A DNA stretch of 64,000 nucleotides, taken from positions 6,129,001 through 6,193,000 of the forward strand of contig NC_080561.1 of the NCBI RefSeq assembly GCF_030253575.1. The letters are read 5' to 3'. The position numbers were made by a program, and so were the translations under genes. The notes beneath the pieces are model-generated. The model saw nothing but the letters and a program-made list of their open reading frames with translations. It did no database searches and was not told where the DNA came from. Shown in pieces: positions 38,246 through 48,240 of this stretch; positions within the stretch are counted from its first letter, which is position 1, and every line of letters starts with the position of its first letter. Source of the stretch: Rhododendron vialii (Eukaryota; Streptophyta; Magnoliopsida; Ericales; Ericaceae).

Positions 38246-38965
38246 ATGGGACGTACGGGGGTCCTAAAAGCCCGGAATTGATTCAAAGGATTTTAGTGGA
38301 CGCACGGGGGTCCTAAAAGCCCGGAATTGATTCAAAAGATTTTAGTGGACGCACGGGGGTCCTAAAAGCCCGGAATTGATTCGAAGGATTTTAGTGGACG
38401 CACGGGGGTCCTAAAAGCCCGGAATTGATTCAAAAGATTTTAGTGGACGCACGGGGGTCCTAAAAGCCCGGAATTGAATCAAAAGGATTTTAGTGGACGC
38501 ACGGGGGTCCTAAAAGCCCGGAATTGAATCAAAAGATTTTAGTGGACGCACGGGGGTCCTAAAAGCCCGGAATTGAATCCAAAGGATTTTAGTGGACGCA
38601 CGGGGGTCCCAAAAGCGCGGAATTGAATGAAAGGATTTTAGTGGACGCACGGGGGTCCTAAAAGCCCGGAATTGAATCCAAAGGATTTTAGTGGACGCAC
38701 GGGGGTCCCAAAAGCGCGGAATTGAATGAAAGGATTTTAGTGGACGCACGGGGGTCCTAAAAGCCCAGAATTGAATCCAAAGGATTTTAGTGGACGCACG
38801 GGGGTCCCAAAAGCCCGGAATTGAATGAAAGGATTTTAGAGGACGCACGGGGGTCCTAAAAGCCCGGAATTGAATCCAAAGGATTTTAGTGGACGCACGG
38901 GGGGGTCCTAAAAGCCCGGAATTGAATCCAAAGGATTTTAGTGGACGCACGGGGGTCCTTAATGC
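38246..38965 (+). repeat. 49-base minisatellite inside the solo LTR
   Basis: About 15 head-to-tail copies of a 49-50 base unit with the core GGACGCACGGGGGTCC followed by TAAAAGCCCGGAATTGA. Units vary by single bases. The run of open frame on the minus strand across it is an artefact of paired 49+50 spacing. Confidence 0.9.
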
Positions 38966-40116
38966 CCGGAAATGAAATCGAAATATGTGACAGTGAAAAC
39001 GGAGAATCTTCATAGTATTTAGCATCATACTAAGATTGAAATGTCAGTTTGAGTTGATAACTTGGATTGTCCAGTATGTCAATACATGTTTTATATTCCT
39101 TCTTTTAGACCTCCAAATCATTGTGGCTTGTTTTCCTGATATGTGGTGGTCAACTTGTTATGTGTGAATGCATATTTGGTACCTTGTGGTGCTATGCATT
39201 GCGAGAGTTTCATAAAAGACATCTTATTGTGACGAGATTTTTACTAGATGTTAAACTTGAGATTTGAAGATTGATTTGGGGTTGACGGGTGAGTTTCCTT
39301 GTTGTTGAGGTGCGGTATTGTTTGACTTGTTATTGCTTACCTTATATTCTAACTCCACATGCCTAGCGTGTATATTTTGGGGTGAGGTTGGCTAGTTGTA
39401 TGAGAAATGAAAGTGAAAACATTTCGTTAAAGAGCTAAGATTAATCTTTAGGTCATTGAAATGGAAATGAAAAAGCAAGGATTGATTTGGATAACGTCGT
39501 AACGGTAAGCTGAGATTTTTAAAAGTATTGGTGTGAGCGGGTGATAGTGTTGGTGTTTGAGAAATGGAGTTAAAACATTTTCCAGCGTGAGTATGACATT
39601 TTGAGCTTCACTTTTGACAAAACAAGTATGCTTTTGAAAAATGTTTTACCTTGTGATCTGTCTTCACTTCTGCATGTAATTTAGGTATGGATATCTCTAC
39701 GAGCTAGTGTAGCTCACCCTATCCTTTCAGGTACTCGCCATGGCACTTAGCTTGGATTGCATGGAGTGCACATTGAGACGTCTCTTGAGAGCTTCATTGG
39801 AATCATTAAGGAGGTGTTTTATCATCTAGTTTAATTCATGTTGTGTACTTTACTCACAATTGAAGGTTGTATCTTTTGGTTAGAACATATGTAAAGCTAG
39901 GTATAAACTCCTCTCTTTGATTATTGTGAAGCCCTTTTAATGGAATACGTTTGGGAGACTTTATGTAAAAAAAAAAAATTAGAGAGAAGAAGAAGAAGAG
40001 ACTTTGATTCTTTGTTTGGATTGGCTTGACATTTAATGGTAAAGATAGTTGAGGAAAAAGACTTTTGTTTGTAGAAAACATATTATTGTTTTAGTTGAAA
40101 ATCGAGGGCGTGACAG

Positions 40117-40357
40117 TATTGGATATGGAAACTTGGATCTCCATTCCCATATTTTCCCTTATTCTCTATTGATTGAATCCCTGATCTTCTGTATATTCCC
40201 ATGATGTATTTCCCTTTTATAGATTCCTTAATTGCTGTAATTTTCCTTGATAAGCAAGATACATTGTAACCTTCTGATTATATATATATCAATGAATAAA
40301 GGTATCTCCATAGTGTGGAGAAACTATTGGAGTTTTCTTTCCATTCTTTTCTTATTA
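40117..40357 (+). repeat. Copia 3' LTR
   Basis: 241 bases matching 14649-14889 without a difference that I can see. Its first four bases (TATT) are part of the target duplicated by the solo-LTR family, so they also occur at 28192-28195. Confidence 0.9.
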
Positions 40358-40727
40358 CCCTCTACTACCAATATTGTCACCGTAACACTATCAATTCACC
40401 ATCTAGTACACTATCACTTCTGGTACCATTAAAAAAATTGGTATCTTCCCAGCTATTGCATGATTTAACTTGCATGAGTTCCCGTTTTACTTGAATGACT
40501 GGGCATGTTACTTTTTTACATTCATTTCCAAGTGCTATAAAAGATGTAGAACTGTAGAAGAAGAGAACTAAAGTTGTGCACAGAATTGTCTGAAGTATAT
40601 TGGATTATACCACAAGGACAAAATAAAAGTGTATGTCTCATGTACAAGTATGAACAGCTAATCAAAAATCTTTGGCAACTTTTCGGATGCCAAAATATCG
40701 AACTACGGTTTTTATCTTTTTCGCTAG

Positions 40728-40830
40728 CTAATGGTTGAGAATGTTGAGGAGGATAACTCTCGTTTTGATTAACCATCTAAACAAACACTCAAGTCCTTCT
40801 TCAATATCTTGGATGCATGACTCCATCTGG
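40728..40830 (-). pseudogene. DUF241 3'-end fragment, copy 4
   Basis: Only the last 30 or so codons of a DUF241 gene remain: the segment matching MESSIQDIEEGLECLFRRLIKTRVILLNILNH and its stop. The rest is replaced at about 40831 by sequence that runs into a minisatellite. The 3' flank (40500-40727) aligns with that of copy 2, so this is the duplicate of copy 2 that lost its body. Confidence 0.75.
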
Positions 40831-40849
40831 TCTTTCACCATAATTGGAT

Positions 40850-41558
40850 CATACAACCAAGTGTAATTATTCGCCTCCAAGAGGCATGTAAAACACAAGA
40901 GAATCGTGAATAGTAATCACGCTTTCAATAAGTTGCGGCCAGATGTAATTCGTTGCAGCCAAGAGTAATTATATGCAGCCAAGTGTAATTCGTGGCGGCC
41001 AAGAGTAAATATATGCGGCCAGGTGTAATTCGTGACGGCCAAGAGTAATTATATGCTGCCAGCTGTAATTCGTTGCGGCTAAAAGTAATTATATGCAGCC
41101 AAGAGTATAATTATATGCGGCCAGGAGTAATGATATGTGGCCAAGTGTTATTCGTAGCGGCCAAGAGTAAATATATGCGGCAAGGTGTAATTCGTGATGG
41201 CCAAGAGTAATTACATGCGGCTAGGTGTAATTCGTTGCGGCCAAGAGTAAATTTATGCGGCCAGATGTAATTATTCACGGCCAAGAGGCATGTAAAACAC
41301 AAGAGAATCGTGAATACTAACCACGCTTTCAATATTTTGCGGCCAGCTATAATTAATTGCGGCCAAAAGTAATTGTATGCAGCCAAGAGTCCTGTAAAAC
41401 ACAAGAGAATCGTGAATAGTAATCACGCTTTCAATACTTTGCGGCCAGATATAATTCCTTGTGGCCAAGAGTAATTTTATGTGGCCAGGTGTAATTCTTC
41501 GCGGCCAAGAGGCATGTACAACACAAGACAATCGTGAATAGTAATCACGCTTTCAATA
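40850..41558. repeat. GCGGCCAAGAGTAAT minisatellite between inverted DUF241 fragments
   Basis: Array of roughly 20-base units built on GCGGCCAAGAGTAATTATAT alternating with GCGGCCAGGTGTAATTCGT, giving a ~40-base higher-order period. Four copies of a ~60-base interspersed segment (containing ACACAAGAGAATCGTGAATA) occur near 40885, 41285, 41387 and 41510. It lies exactly between a minus-strand DUF241 tail (ending 40830) and a plus-strand DUF241 segment (starting 41559). No coding function is supported. Confidence 0.9.
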
Positions 41559-41917
41559 AATGAGGTTGAAGCAGCTACTATTGGGGTGTTTGAGTCACTG
41601 TTGTCCTATATTTCAGGGACAAAGGCAGAGTCAAGATTGAGTGCAGTTTCTTTGGCTTCCAAACTCGTGCACCAAAAGAGCGTTGCGTCCAAAGATGAAG
41701 AAACGAAGAGTATCATGTTTGAGAATTTGATGCTGCATTGCACTCGCTCACCAATCATAAGAAGAGCAAATCTGATAATGCAGTACACGTCAAAAATGTG
41801 CAAACCCAGTTGGGAATGATGGAGTTGAGCATTCAAGATATCGAAGAAGGACTTGAGTGTTTGTTTAGACGGTTAATCAAAACGAGAGTTATCTTCCTCA
41901 ACACTCTCAACCACTAG
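41559..41917 (+). pseudogene. DUF241 C-terminal fragment, copy 5
   Basis: Begins in the middle of the gene at the codons matching NEVEAATIGVFESLLSYISG, immediately after the minisatellite, and runs to the normal stop at 41915-41917. A one-base deletion in the FEKFDAA region (near 41728) shifts the frame. There is no promoter and no N-terminal half. Confidence 0.8.
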
Positions 41918-42832
41918 CTAGCGAAAAAAGACTCTAGTTCAATACTTTTGGCAGCCGAAATGTTGCTAAAGATTTTGATTAGCTGTTCATACTTGTACAT
42001 GAGGCATACACAGTTTTTAATCTGTCCTTTAATTATAAATCGGTATACTTGTGACAAATCTGTTAAGAACTTTACTCATCTCCTTTCACATCTTTGGTCT
42101 GTGACAAAATTTTCAGACATGGCCAGTCATTCAAAACTATTAACCAAGTTAAAAGTTCCATATGGTGAAAGAAAAACATACAAAGAAGGAACCACTAGCT
42201 TAAACTCACCTGATCATTTAGTAAATGAACTATGGACCCCTCTTTTTTTCTCTAGATGACTTTTTTTTTTCAATCATACGAAAGCTGTTAAGATTCTAAA
42301 TGTCTCAACTCAGTGATTTAGTAAACGATTATGAGACGCATGGAAGTTTACAATGTAATCAATTAGGAAGCTAATTTTTCCCTCAAGACTAGATCTGTCC
42401 TTATTACACCAAGGATGCCTAGGCCTCGATGGCATGGACAAAACAAAAAAGATGCTCAGATCATGAGCACGGATGTATATTATAGAAAAATCAGGAGTAA
42501 ATGGTGCTGACATGCCAGAGGAGACAACCATACATCAACTCCACTCGTGCATCGCATTTTCTATGAACCTCATTGTACTGTACTGCATAATCATTTTGGG
42601 GTCAATTTGGTGGGAGACATTGAGAAAACATCTCTGTGAAAGCATGTAGATCCAAATCGAAACCATGTTGTAGCCAGCTGGTTGTCGGAGAGGATGAGAT
42701 TCCTTGTCTCCTTTTCAGCCTGATATATATGTGGAGCCAGATGAAGAGGAAAGGAAACGTAACCCACCACAAGTAACTTGACATTGCCAATTTCACATCC
42801 AGTTCTAAGTTACCTTATCCCCAAGAAGAAAA
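41918..42832 (+). promoter_or_regulatory. Spacer and promoter of DUF241 copy 6
   Basis: 3' flank of copy 5, AT-rich spacer, then the family upstream region from about 42380. The promoter box GAGATTCCTTGTCTC is at 42696-42710 and TATATAT at 42724-42730. No other gene is seen. Confidence 0.55.
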
Positions 42833-43657
42833 ATGGCTTCATCTCCTTTGAGATCAAAATCCAACTACCACATTCGTTCTGTCAGCTTGCCTTCTAGACT
42901 TCACCCGGTCATTACACCAGTCGATGAGCATTTGAGGCTAAGTGGCCTTGAAAAAATGTATGATCGTTTGGGCGATTTGCTTCAATTGCCACTAACTCAG
43001 CAAGCCTTTGCTCAACAACGCCATGAGAAATGGGTTGAAGTGGTTCTTGAAAAGTATCTAAGGTTATTGGATGTGTGTGCTACAGTTAAAGATGTATCCG
43101 CACAAACTCAACAAGATTTGCAAGGCCTTCATTCAATCCTACGCAGAAGAAGGGAGGCGGATGACTTTTCAGAGTACTTGAATTCGAGAAAGCAGGTAAA
43201 GAAGGTGATCCAAAAGTCCCTAAAGGATTTGAAGAGTATAAAAACCAAGCATACTGTCGTAGCTCTTGGAAAAAGCCGGGAATTTTTGGATTTGCTAAAT
43301 GTGGTTGAAGCAACCACTATTTGGGTGGTCGAGTCTTTGTTGTCCTTTATTTCAGGGACTAAGGAAGAGTCAAGATTGAGTGCATTTTCTTTGGCTACCA
43401 AACTGTTGCAACGAAAGAGCATTGCATCCAAAGATGAAGAAACAAAGAGTAACATGTTTGAGAAATTTGATGCTGCATTGCACTCATTCAACAATCATAA
43501 GGCGAGTAAATCTGATAATGCAGTACATGTCGAGAATGTGCAAAACCAGTTGGGGAAGATGGAGTCGAGCATTGAAGATATCGAAGAAGGACTCGAGTGT
43601 TTGTTCAGACGGTTAATCAAAACAAGAGTTATCCTCCTCAACATTCTCAACCACTAG
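42833..43657 (+). CDS. DUF241 family protein, copy 6
   Basis: Intact single-exon gene, 274 residues, starting MASSPLRSKSNYH. It has the family N-terminal motif RSVSLPSRLHPVI, the LRRRRE and KKVIQKSLKDLKSIK helices, and the tail RLIKTRVILLNILNH. It is most like copies 1 and 7. The upstream promoter block is complete and the 3' flank keeps the shared sequence around TTAGCTGTTCATACTTGTA. Tandem with copy 7, same strand, about 1.5 kb apart. Function unknown; plant-specific family, probably soluble. Confidence 0.88.
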   Translation: MASSPLRSKSNYHIRSVSLPSRLHPVITPVDEHLRLSGLEKMYDRLGDLLQLPLTQQAFAQQRHEKWVEVVLEKYLRLLDVCATVKDVSAQTQQDLQGLHSILRRRREADDFSEYLNSRKQVKKVIQKSLKDLKSIKTKHTVVALGKSREFLDLLNVVEATTIWVVESLLSFISGTKEESRLSAFSLATKLLQRKSIASKDEETKSNMFEKFDAALHSFNNHKASKSDNAVHVENVQNQLGKMESSIEDIEEGLECLFRRLIKTRVILLNILNH

Positions 43658-45179
43658 CGAGCAAAAAAAAGACTGTAGTTTAATACTTTTGGCAGCCAAA
43701 ATGTTGCTAAAGATTTTGATTAGCTGTTCATACTTGTACATGAGCCTTGAGGCATACACTGTTTATAGTCTGTCCTTTAATTATAAATCAATATACTTGT
43801 GATAAATCTGTCAACAACTTCACTTATCTCCTTTCACATCTTTTGGCCTATGACAAAATTTTCAGACATCCCCAATCATGGTGAAAGAAAAATATACAAA
43901 GATGGAACAGGAAAATATTTTATTAACGAAAAGAAGGTCCATTTTTAACTCCCTTATTATGTATAGTTGCACAAAGTTGGAAAATGTGTACGCCTAGAGT
44001 TTAATCAAGGAACTTCTTGTAGTTCATTCATGTTAATCATATAAAAGATGGAAAGATTCCAATTGTCTCATGAAAAACTATTTAGAATTGACCAGAAGTT
44101 AACTACTTCGCATAAAAATTGAATCTCACTTTCTGTCTTCAATAAATCCAATAGACAGGGTTACTATTTCTGGTGCTAGGTTATGTGATAAAACTAGTTG
44201 GTGGTCATTTGTAAAAAAGGCCACAGCTTTTGTAGAAGTGCCTGCCGCTGAAGTTTTTAATTTCTGTGGATGCATTGTCCTAACAGATTGATGCGTCTTA
44301 CAGCATAAATCAAGAAAAGTTACGCTGAAATTTGCATATTATCTAAAGCAGACAAGCTGAAATTTGTCTAAAGGACTTATACACACGGAAGCATTGACAA
44401 TTTATTTCAGTCACCACCAGACTCATCCCGGTTTATACCAGAAGATGCGAAGGAACAGCTAGCTTAAACTAACCTGATCATTTAGTAAATGAACTATTGA
44501 CCTCGTTTTTTTCCCTCTAGATGGTTTTTTGTTTAATCTCGCGAAAGCTGTCAAGATTCCAAATGTCTCAAGCCAATGATTTAACAAACAATAATGAGAC
44601 GCGTGGAAGTTTAGAATCTGATCTGGTTTAGAAATGAGGGAAAAAGTGCTGGCTTCCTTTCTGTTTGGGAGCACTCAGATCCGGTTAGCAATATAGTAAC
44701 CATCCTCTTGGTGGAAATCTCAGCTTCTAGATCTGTCCTTATCGGACCAAGTATGCCTTGACCTCGATAACATGAATAGAACATAAAGAAGCTCAGATCA
44801 TGTGCACGGATGCATATTATAGAAAGGAAATCAACAGTAGATGGTGATGACATGTTCACGCCAGAGGAGACAACTATGCATCAACTCCGCTCGTGCATCA
44901 TATTTTCTATCAACCACATTGTACTATATTGCATTACCATTCCAGGTTCAATTTGGTGGGAGACATCGAGAAAACATCTCCGTGAAAGCGTGTAGATCTA
45001 AATCAAAACCACGTTCTAGCCAGCGGATTGTTGTAGAGGATGAGATTCCTTGTCTCTTGTAGCCAGGTATATATATAGAGCCTCTGAAGAGGGAAGGAAG
45101 CACAACCCACCACAAATAGTTTAACATTGCAAATTTCCCATCCTCTTCTAAGTTTCCTTATTCCCCATTCCAAAGCAAA
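43658..45179 (+). promoter_or_regulatory. Spacer and promoter of DUF241 copy 7
   Basis: 3' flank of copy 6 to about 43870, then AT-rich intergenic DNA without a gene. From about 44640 the family upstream region begins; the promoter box is at 45042-45056 and TATATATA at 45068-45075. Confidence 0.55.
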
Positions 45180-46004
45180 ATGACTTCCTCCCCTTTGAGA
45201 TCAAAATCCACGTACCACACTCGTTGTGTCAGCTTGCCTTCTAGACTTCACCCAGTCATTCCTCAAGTCAATGAGCATTTGAGGCTAAGTGGCCTTGAAA
45301 ACATGTATGATCATCTAGACGATTTGCTCCTATTGCCACACGCTCAACAATCCTTTGCTCAACAACGCAACGAGAAATGGGTGGAAGTGGTGCTGGAAAA
45401 GTATCTAAGGCTCTTGGATGTGTGTGCTATTGCTAAAGACATATCCTCACAAACAAAGCAAGATTTACAAGGCCTTCTTTCAATCCTACGCAGGAGAAGG
45501 GACACGAATGACTTTTCAGGGTACTTAAATTCGAGAAAGAATGCAAAGAAGGTGATCCGAAAGTCTCTAAAGGATTTGAATTGTATCAAAAGCAATCACA
45601 CCAGCGTAGCTCTTGGAAAAAGCCGGGAAATTCTGGATTCGCTAAATGAGGTTGAAGCAGCCACTGTTGCGGTGTTCGAGTCGTTGTTGTCCTATATTTC
45701 TGGGACAGAGGCAGAATCAAGTTTGAGTGGATTTTCTTTGGTGTCCAGATTCATGCATCAAAAGAGCGTTGCATCCAAAGATGAAGAAACAAGCACAAAT
45801 GTGTTTAAGAAATTTGATGCTGCATTGCACTCGCACAACCATCATAAGACGAGCAAATCTGATAATGCAGTACACGTCGAGAATTTGCAAAACCAGTTGG
45901 CGAAGATGGAGCCAAGCATTCAAGATATTGAAGAAGGACTGGAGTGTTTGTTCAGACGGTTAATCAAAACAAGAGTTATCCTCCTCAACATTCTCAACCA
46001 CTAG
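45180..46004 (+). CDS. DUF241 family protein, copy 7
   Basis: Intact single-exon gene, 274 residues, starting MTSSPLRSKSTYHTR. Same architecture as copies 1 and 6: basic Ser-rich head with RCVSLPSRLHPVIPQV, helical charged body, invariant tail RLIKTRVILLNILNH. Small differences cluster in the middle (KDLNCIKSNHTSVAL and FSLVSRFMHQKS). Conserved TATA and promoter box upstream. Last member of the cluster in this window. Function unknown. Confidence 0.88.
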   Translation: MTSSPLRSKSTYHTRCVSLPSRLHPVIPQVNEHLRLSGLENMYDHLDDLLLLPHAQQSFAQQRNEKWVEVVLEKYLRLLDVCAIAKDISSQTKQDLQGLLSILRRRRDTNDFSGYLNSRKNAKKVIRKSLKDLNCIKSNHTSVALGKSREILDSLNEVEAATVAVFESLLSYISGTEAESSLSGFSLVSRFMHQKSVASKDEETSTNVFKKFDAALHSHNHHKTSKSDNAVHVENLQNQLAKMEPSIQDIEEGLECLFRRLIKTRVILLNILNH

Positions 46005-46681
46005 CTAGCAAAAAAAAAAGTCTGGCTTAGAGCTTTTGGCATCAAAAAAGTTGTAAAGATTTTTGTTAGATTTTCATACTTGTACATAGGCCATGAGGAA
46101 TACACTGTTTATAATCTGTCCATCAATTGTTAATCGATACACTTGATACAATTCTGGGAACAACTTTACTTCTCTCCTTTCACATCTTTTGTTCTATGAC
46201 ACAGAGATCAAAACAAGGAATTTCAACCATGCCCAGATCGTAGTACAAGTTTGTTACCAAGTTTAAGTTGCATATGGTACAAGGACAATACACAAGATAG
46301 GGAAAATTAAAAGATTCAAATATCGTTACGGTTTCACAAAATTTGAACAAGTTCGTACTATTAGAATAGTTAGATTAGCACGAGGAGTTGAACTTATGAC
46401 CTCCTTGCTCCTAGCACCTTAGTGCACCCCCTGATGTCATTGGGCCAAAGGCCTCTTGTCTTGTCTCAAGGACTTGTTCACGCGGAGGTATTGACAACCT
46501 AGCTACTTCAGTCTCCAGACTCACCACAAGACTCATGCCATGGCTTAAACCAGAAGATGTGAAGGCACCAATAGTATAACCTCACAATGATCATTTAGCA
46601 AATCAAATATGAACCTCATTGTTTCGATTTGTTGAAAACTTGAAATATTGTGACCTATTCAGTTAATTTAAACGACTTCTG
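46005..46681. other. 3' flank of DUF241 copy 7 and intergenic DNA
   Basis: Family 3' flank to about 46200, then AT-rich DNA. On the minus strand at about 46375-46450 there is a tRNA-like box B (GGTCATAAGTTCAACTCC) that could be a degenerate SINE head, but no ends or target duplication were found. No gene. Confidence 0.35.
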
Positions 46682-46699
46682 AGGTTTTCATTCTTTCTC

Positions 46700-47002
46700 C
46701 TCCTCTTGTTTTTTTTGGATCAGTAGTAGGTGGGCTGGGGTGACCAGCCCCCCTTAGGCGTGACCTAGGAGAACCACCCGCCCTGGAATGTCCGAATTTG
46801 AGCTATACCCGACTCAGACAGGGAGGAAATATTTGTTCGTCACCACGTCGCACGACCCGTCACCAGAACTCCACCGAAATGTAAGTGGACCCCTCACAAC
46901 CCAACCATCTAGTATTAAGTCAACTCAAACTCACGATCAGTGAGAGGTGAAAAGTTTTAACCCGACTGCCTCCTCAGCTACTTGAACCATCACCCCGGTG
47001 GT
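46700..47002 (-). mobile_element. SINE with 18-base target duplication
   Basis: Plant SINE of about 300 bases on the minus strand. It starts near 47002 with a tRNA-like head: a box A-like GGTTCAAGTAGCTGAGG and a box B-like GTGAGTTTGAGTTGAC. It ends in an A-rich tail (eight A then CAAGAGGAG) at 46700. It is flanked by a perfect 18-base direct repeat AGGTTTTCATTCTTTCTC at 46682-46699 and 47003-47020, the mark of target-primed insertion. The element looks full length; the family is not named. Confidence 0.85.
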
Positions 47003-47117
47003 AGGTTTTCATTCTTTCTCACTTTTTTTGGAAAAGATGATCCCAGAATCAAATCAAGATAGAAGATAACATCATTGTAGCTATTTTCCTATAGCTTCAA
47101 TTACTATATTAGAGTGT

Positions 47118-47278
47118 TAGGCCCCGTTCAGCTAAGGTTCTTGTTTTTAAAATACCTATTTCTCGTTTTACGAGGCAAATTATTCACTTACAATACATTA
47201 TTTTTAATTCAAAAATAAGTGGTTATTTGAAAAATAAATATATTTATTTTCCCTTAGCCCATAGCGGAACGGGGCCTA
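47118..47278. mobile_element. MITE with GGCCCCGTTC termini
   Basis: Short element with inverted ends TAGGCCCCGTTC and GAACGGGGCCTA. The interior is AT-rich with a hairpin of AAATAAGTGGTTATT and AAAATAAATATATTTATTTT. Flanking TA on both sides could be a 2-base target duplication. No coding. Related ends occur in the remnant at 57238-57473. Confidence 0.65.
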
Positions 47279-47340
47279 GTCAATGATCTTTTTCTAGTAT
47301 TATCATGGCCTAGTCAATGATCTTTTTCTAGTATTATCAT
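47273..47340. repeat. Perfect 34-base tandem duplication at the MITE edge
   Basis: Two identical 34-base copies (47273-47306 and 47307-47340), each starting GGCCTAGTCAATGATC. The first copy begins inside the MITE terminus. Confidence 0.9.
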
Positions 47341-48240
47341 TCTCGAGCATATGCCGAATTCTAGAGTATATGCCAAACTGATCTTATCACAACCAGATAT
47401 TTGTGACTAGACATGTACCTAGTATGGATAATGTGGAAACCTAGGTCCCCGAAACAGAGAGCCAACAGTTCCACTTTTGATTATTTTTTTGGTTACTTTT
47501 TAACCTTTTTTGGGTTTGTAATTATGTAAACCATTATCTAAATAACAAATATTCCTAGTCAAAATCATATTCTAGAGCAATTAAAAATAAAAAATAAAAA
47601 CTTCTCAATCTTGTACTCTGGCCACCAAAGCGACTATAGATACTTTCTACTACACTGAAGCCAACATGTTCGTAGCCCATACCATACACGTTCGATAGGG
47701 CTATGAATTCTTAAAAAGTCATTATGAATGTCAGATTAAGCTAATTTTTTTACAAGAACTCATAAAAAATATATTAACAATAATTTGCAGAGTTATTTTT
47801 TGAGACCCAAATTGGGTCCCACAAAATCATCAATTACATACCCCATTTATTGGGCACCTAACGGGAGACCTAGCCCTTGCACCAAAATTTTGTACTCCTT
47901 CCAGTTTTAATGGGACAACATCCATGCTATCCATTTGGGCCAGCAAGGTCCTGCTTTCGTTCAAATAGATCAAAAGTGATTTCTGTGAAGATATATACAA
48001 TTAGAAGTCATAGCTCCCATCAAGCACAACAGGCTTATAAATCAGTGCAAAATAATTTTTGGACTCCTTTTTTTTTATCCTTCTGCACTCCTTTTTTAAT
48101 ACTTACATATTCAAGTGAAATTACTTAATTGCCCGCCAGATGTGAAAAGTAAATTCACAAGTAAGGATACTTTAGTAATTCCACATGAATTAAGGCAAGC
48201 AAAGGAGGGTTGAAAGATAAAAAGGGGAGTGCAAACACCA
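47341..48240. other. Intergenic DNA
   Basis: AT-rich sequence without a credible gene or repeat; the longest frames here lack any recognisable motif. Confidence 0.4.

Larger units (their letters stand above)
28196..40115 (+). mobile_element. Solo LTR of a long-LTR Ty3/gypsy family, split by a later insertion
   Basis: The left part 28196-30170 starts TGTAGAGACCCG and the right part 38212-40115 ends GAGGGCGTGACA. These are the same terminal sequences as the nearby gypsy LTRs. The target duplication GTATT is at 28191-28195 and 40116-40120. Left and right parts are not similar to each other, so this is one LTR of about 3.87 kb rather than a pair. It contains TATATAAG (near 28395), a donor-like AGGTAGGG (near 28643), a 49-base tandem array (38246-38965) and an acceptor-like CTTTCAG (ending 39730). 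No internal region remains, as expected after LTR-LTR recombination. Confidence 0.8.
14649..40357 (+). mobile_element. Ty1/copia retrotransposon, host of two separate insertions
   Basis: The LTRs at 14649-14889 and 40117-40357 are both 241 bases and look identical by eye. The target duplication CCCTC lies at 14644-14648 and 40358-40362. A primer-binding site TGGTATCAGAGC (14890-14901) follows the 5' LTR directly, and a purine tract GAGGGGGAG (28183-28191) marks the 3' end of the internal region. Parts recognisable: gag start (14928 on), zinc knuckle, protease (DTGAS), integrase, reverse transcriptase (YVDDI) and RNase H. The element is interrupted by a gypsy element inside gag and by a solo LTR at its 3' LTR boundary, plus about one further break. 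Clade not assigned. Confidence 0.9.

Noticed and set aside
38510-39028. A 172-residue repetitive minus-strand reading frame
   Set aside because: It is a by-product of the minisatellite: two units of 49 and 50 bases make 99, which keeps the frame open. No start context or known repeat protein family.
28196-40115. A single large LTR element bounded by 28196-30170 and 38212-40115 as its two LTRs
   Set aside because: The two parts are not similar to each other, start and end as the two halves of one LTR would, and are separated exactly by an element with its own LTRs and an ATGAA target duplication. A split solo LTR explains everything.
41111-41531. Two overlapping minus-strand frames with repeated NYxWP motifs
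   Set aside because: They lie wholly in the GCGGCC-AGAGTAAT minisatellite and read its units in different frames; no conserved protein.
40850-41558. CRISPR-like array
   Set aside because: Units are variable direct repeats without unique spacers, in plant nuclear DNA; a minisatellite is the right description.
46375-46450. tRNA gene or second SINE
   Set aside because: Only a box B-like stretch is visible; no cloverleaf, tail or target duplication could be found.
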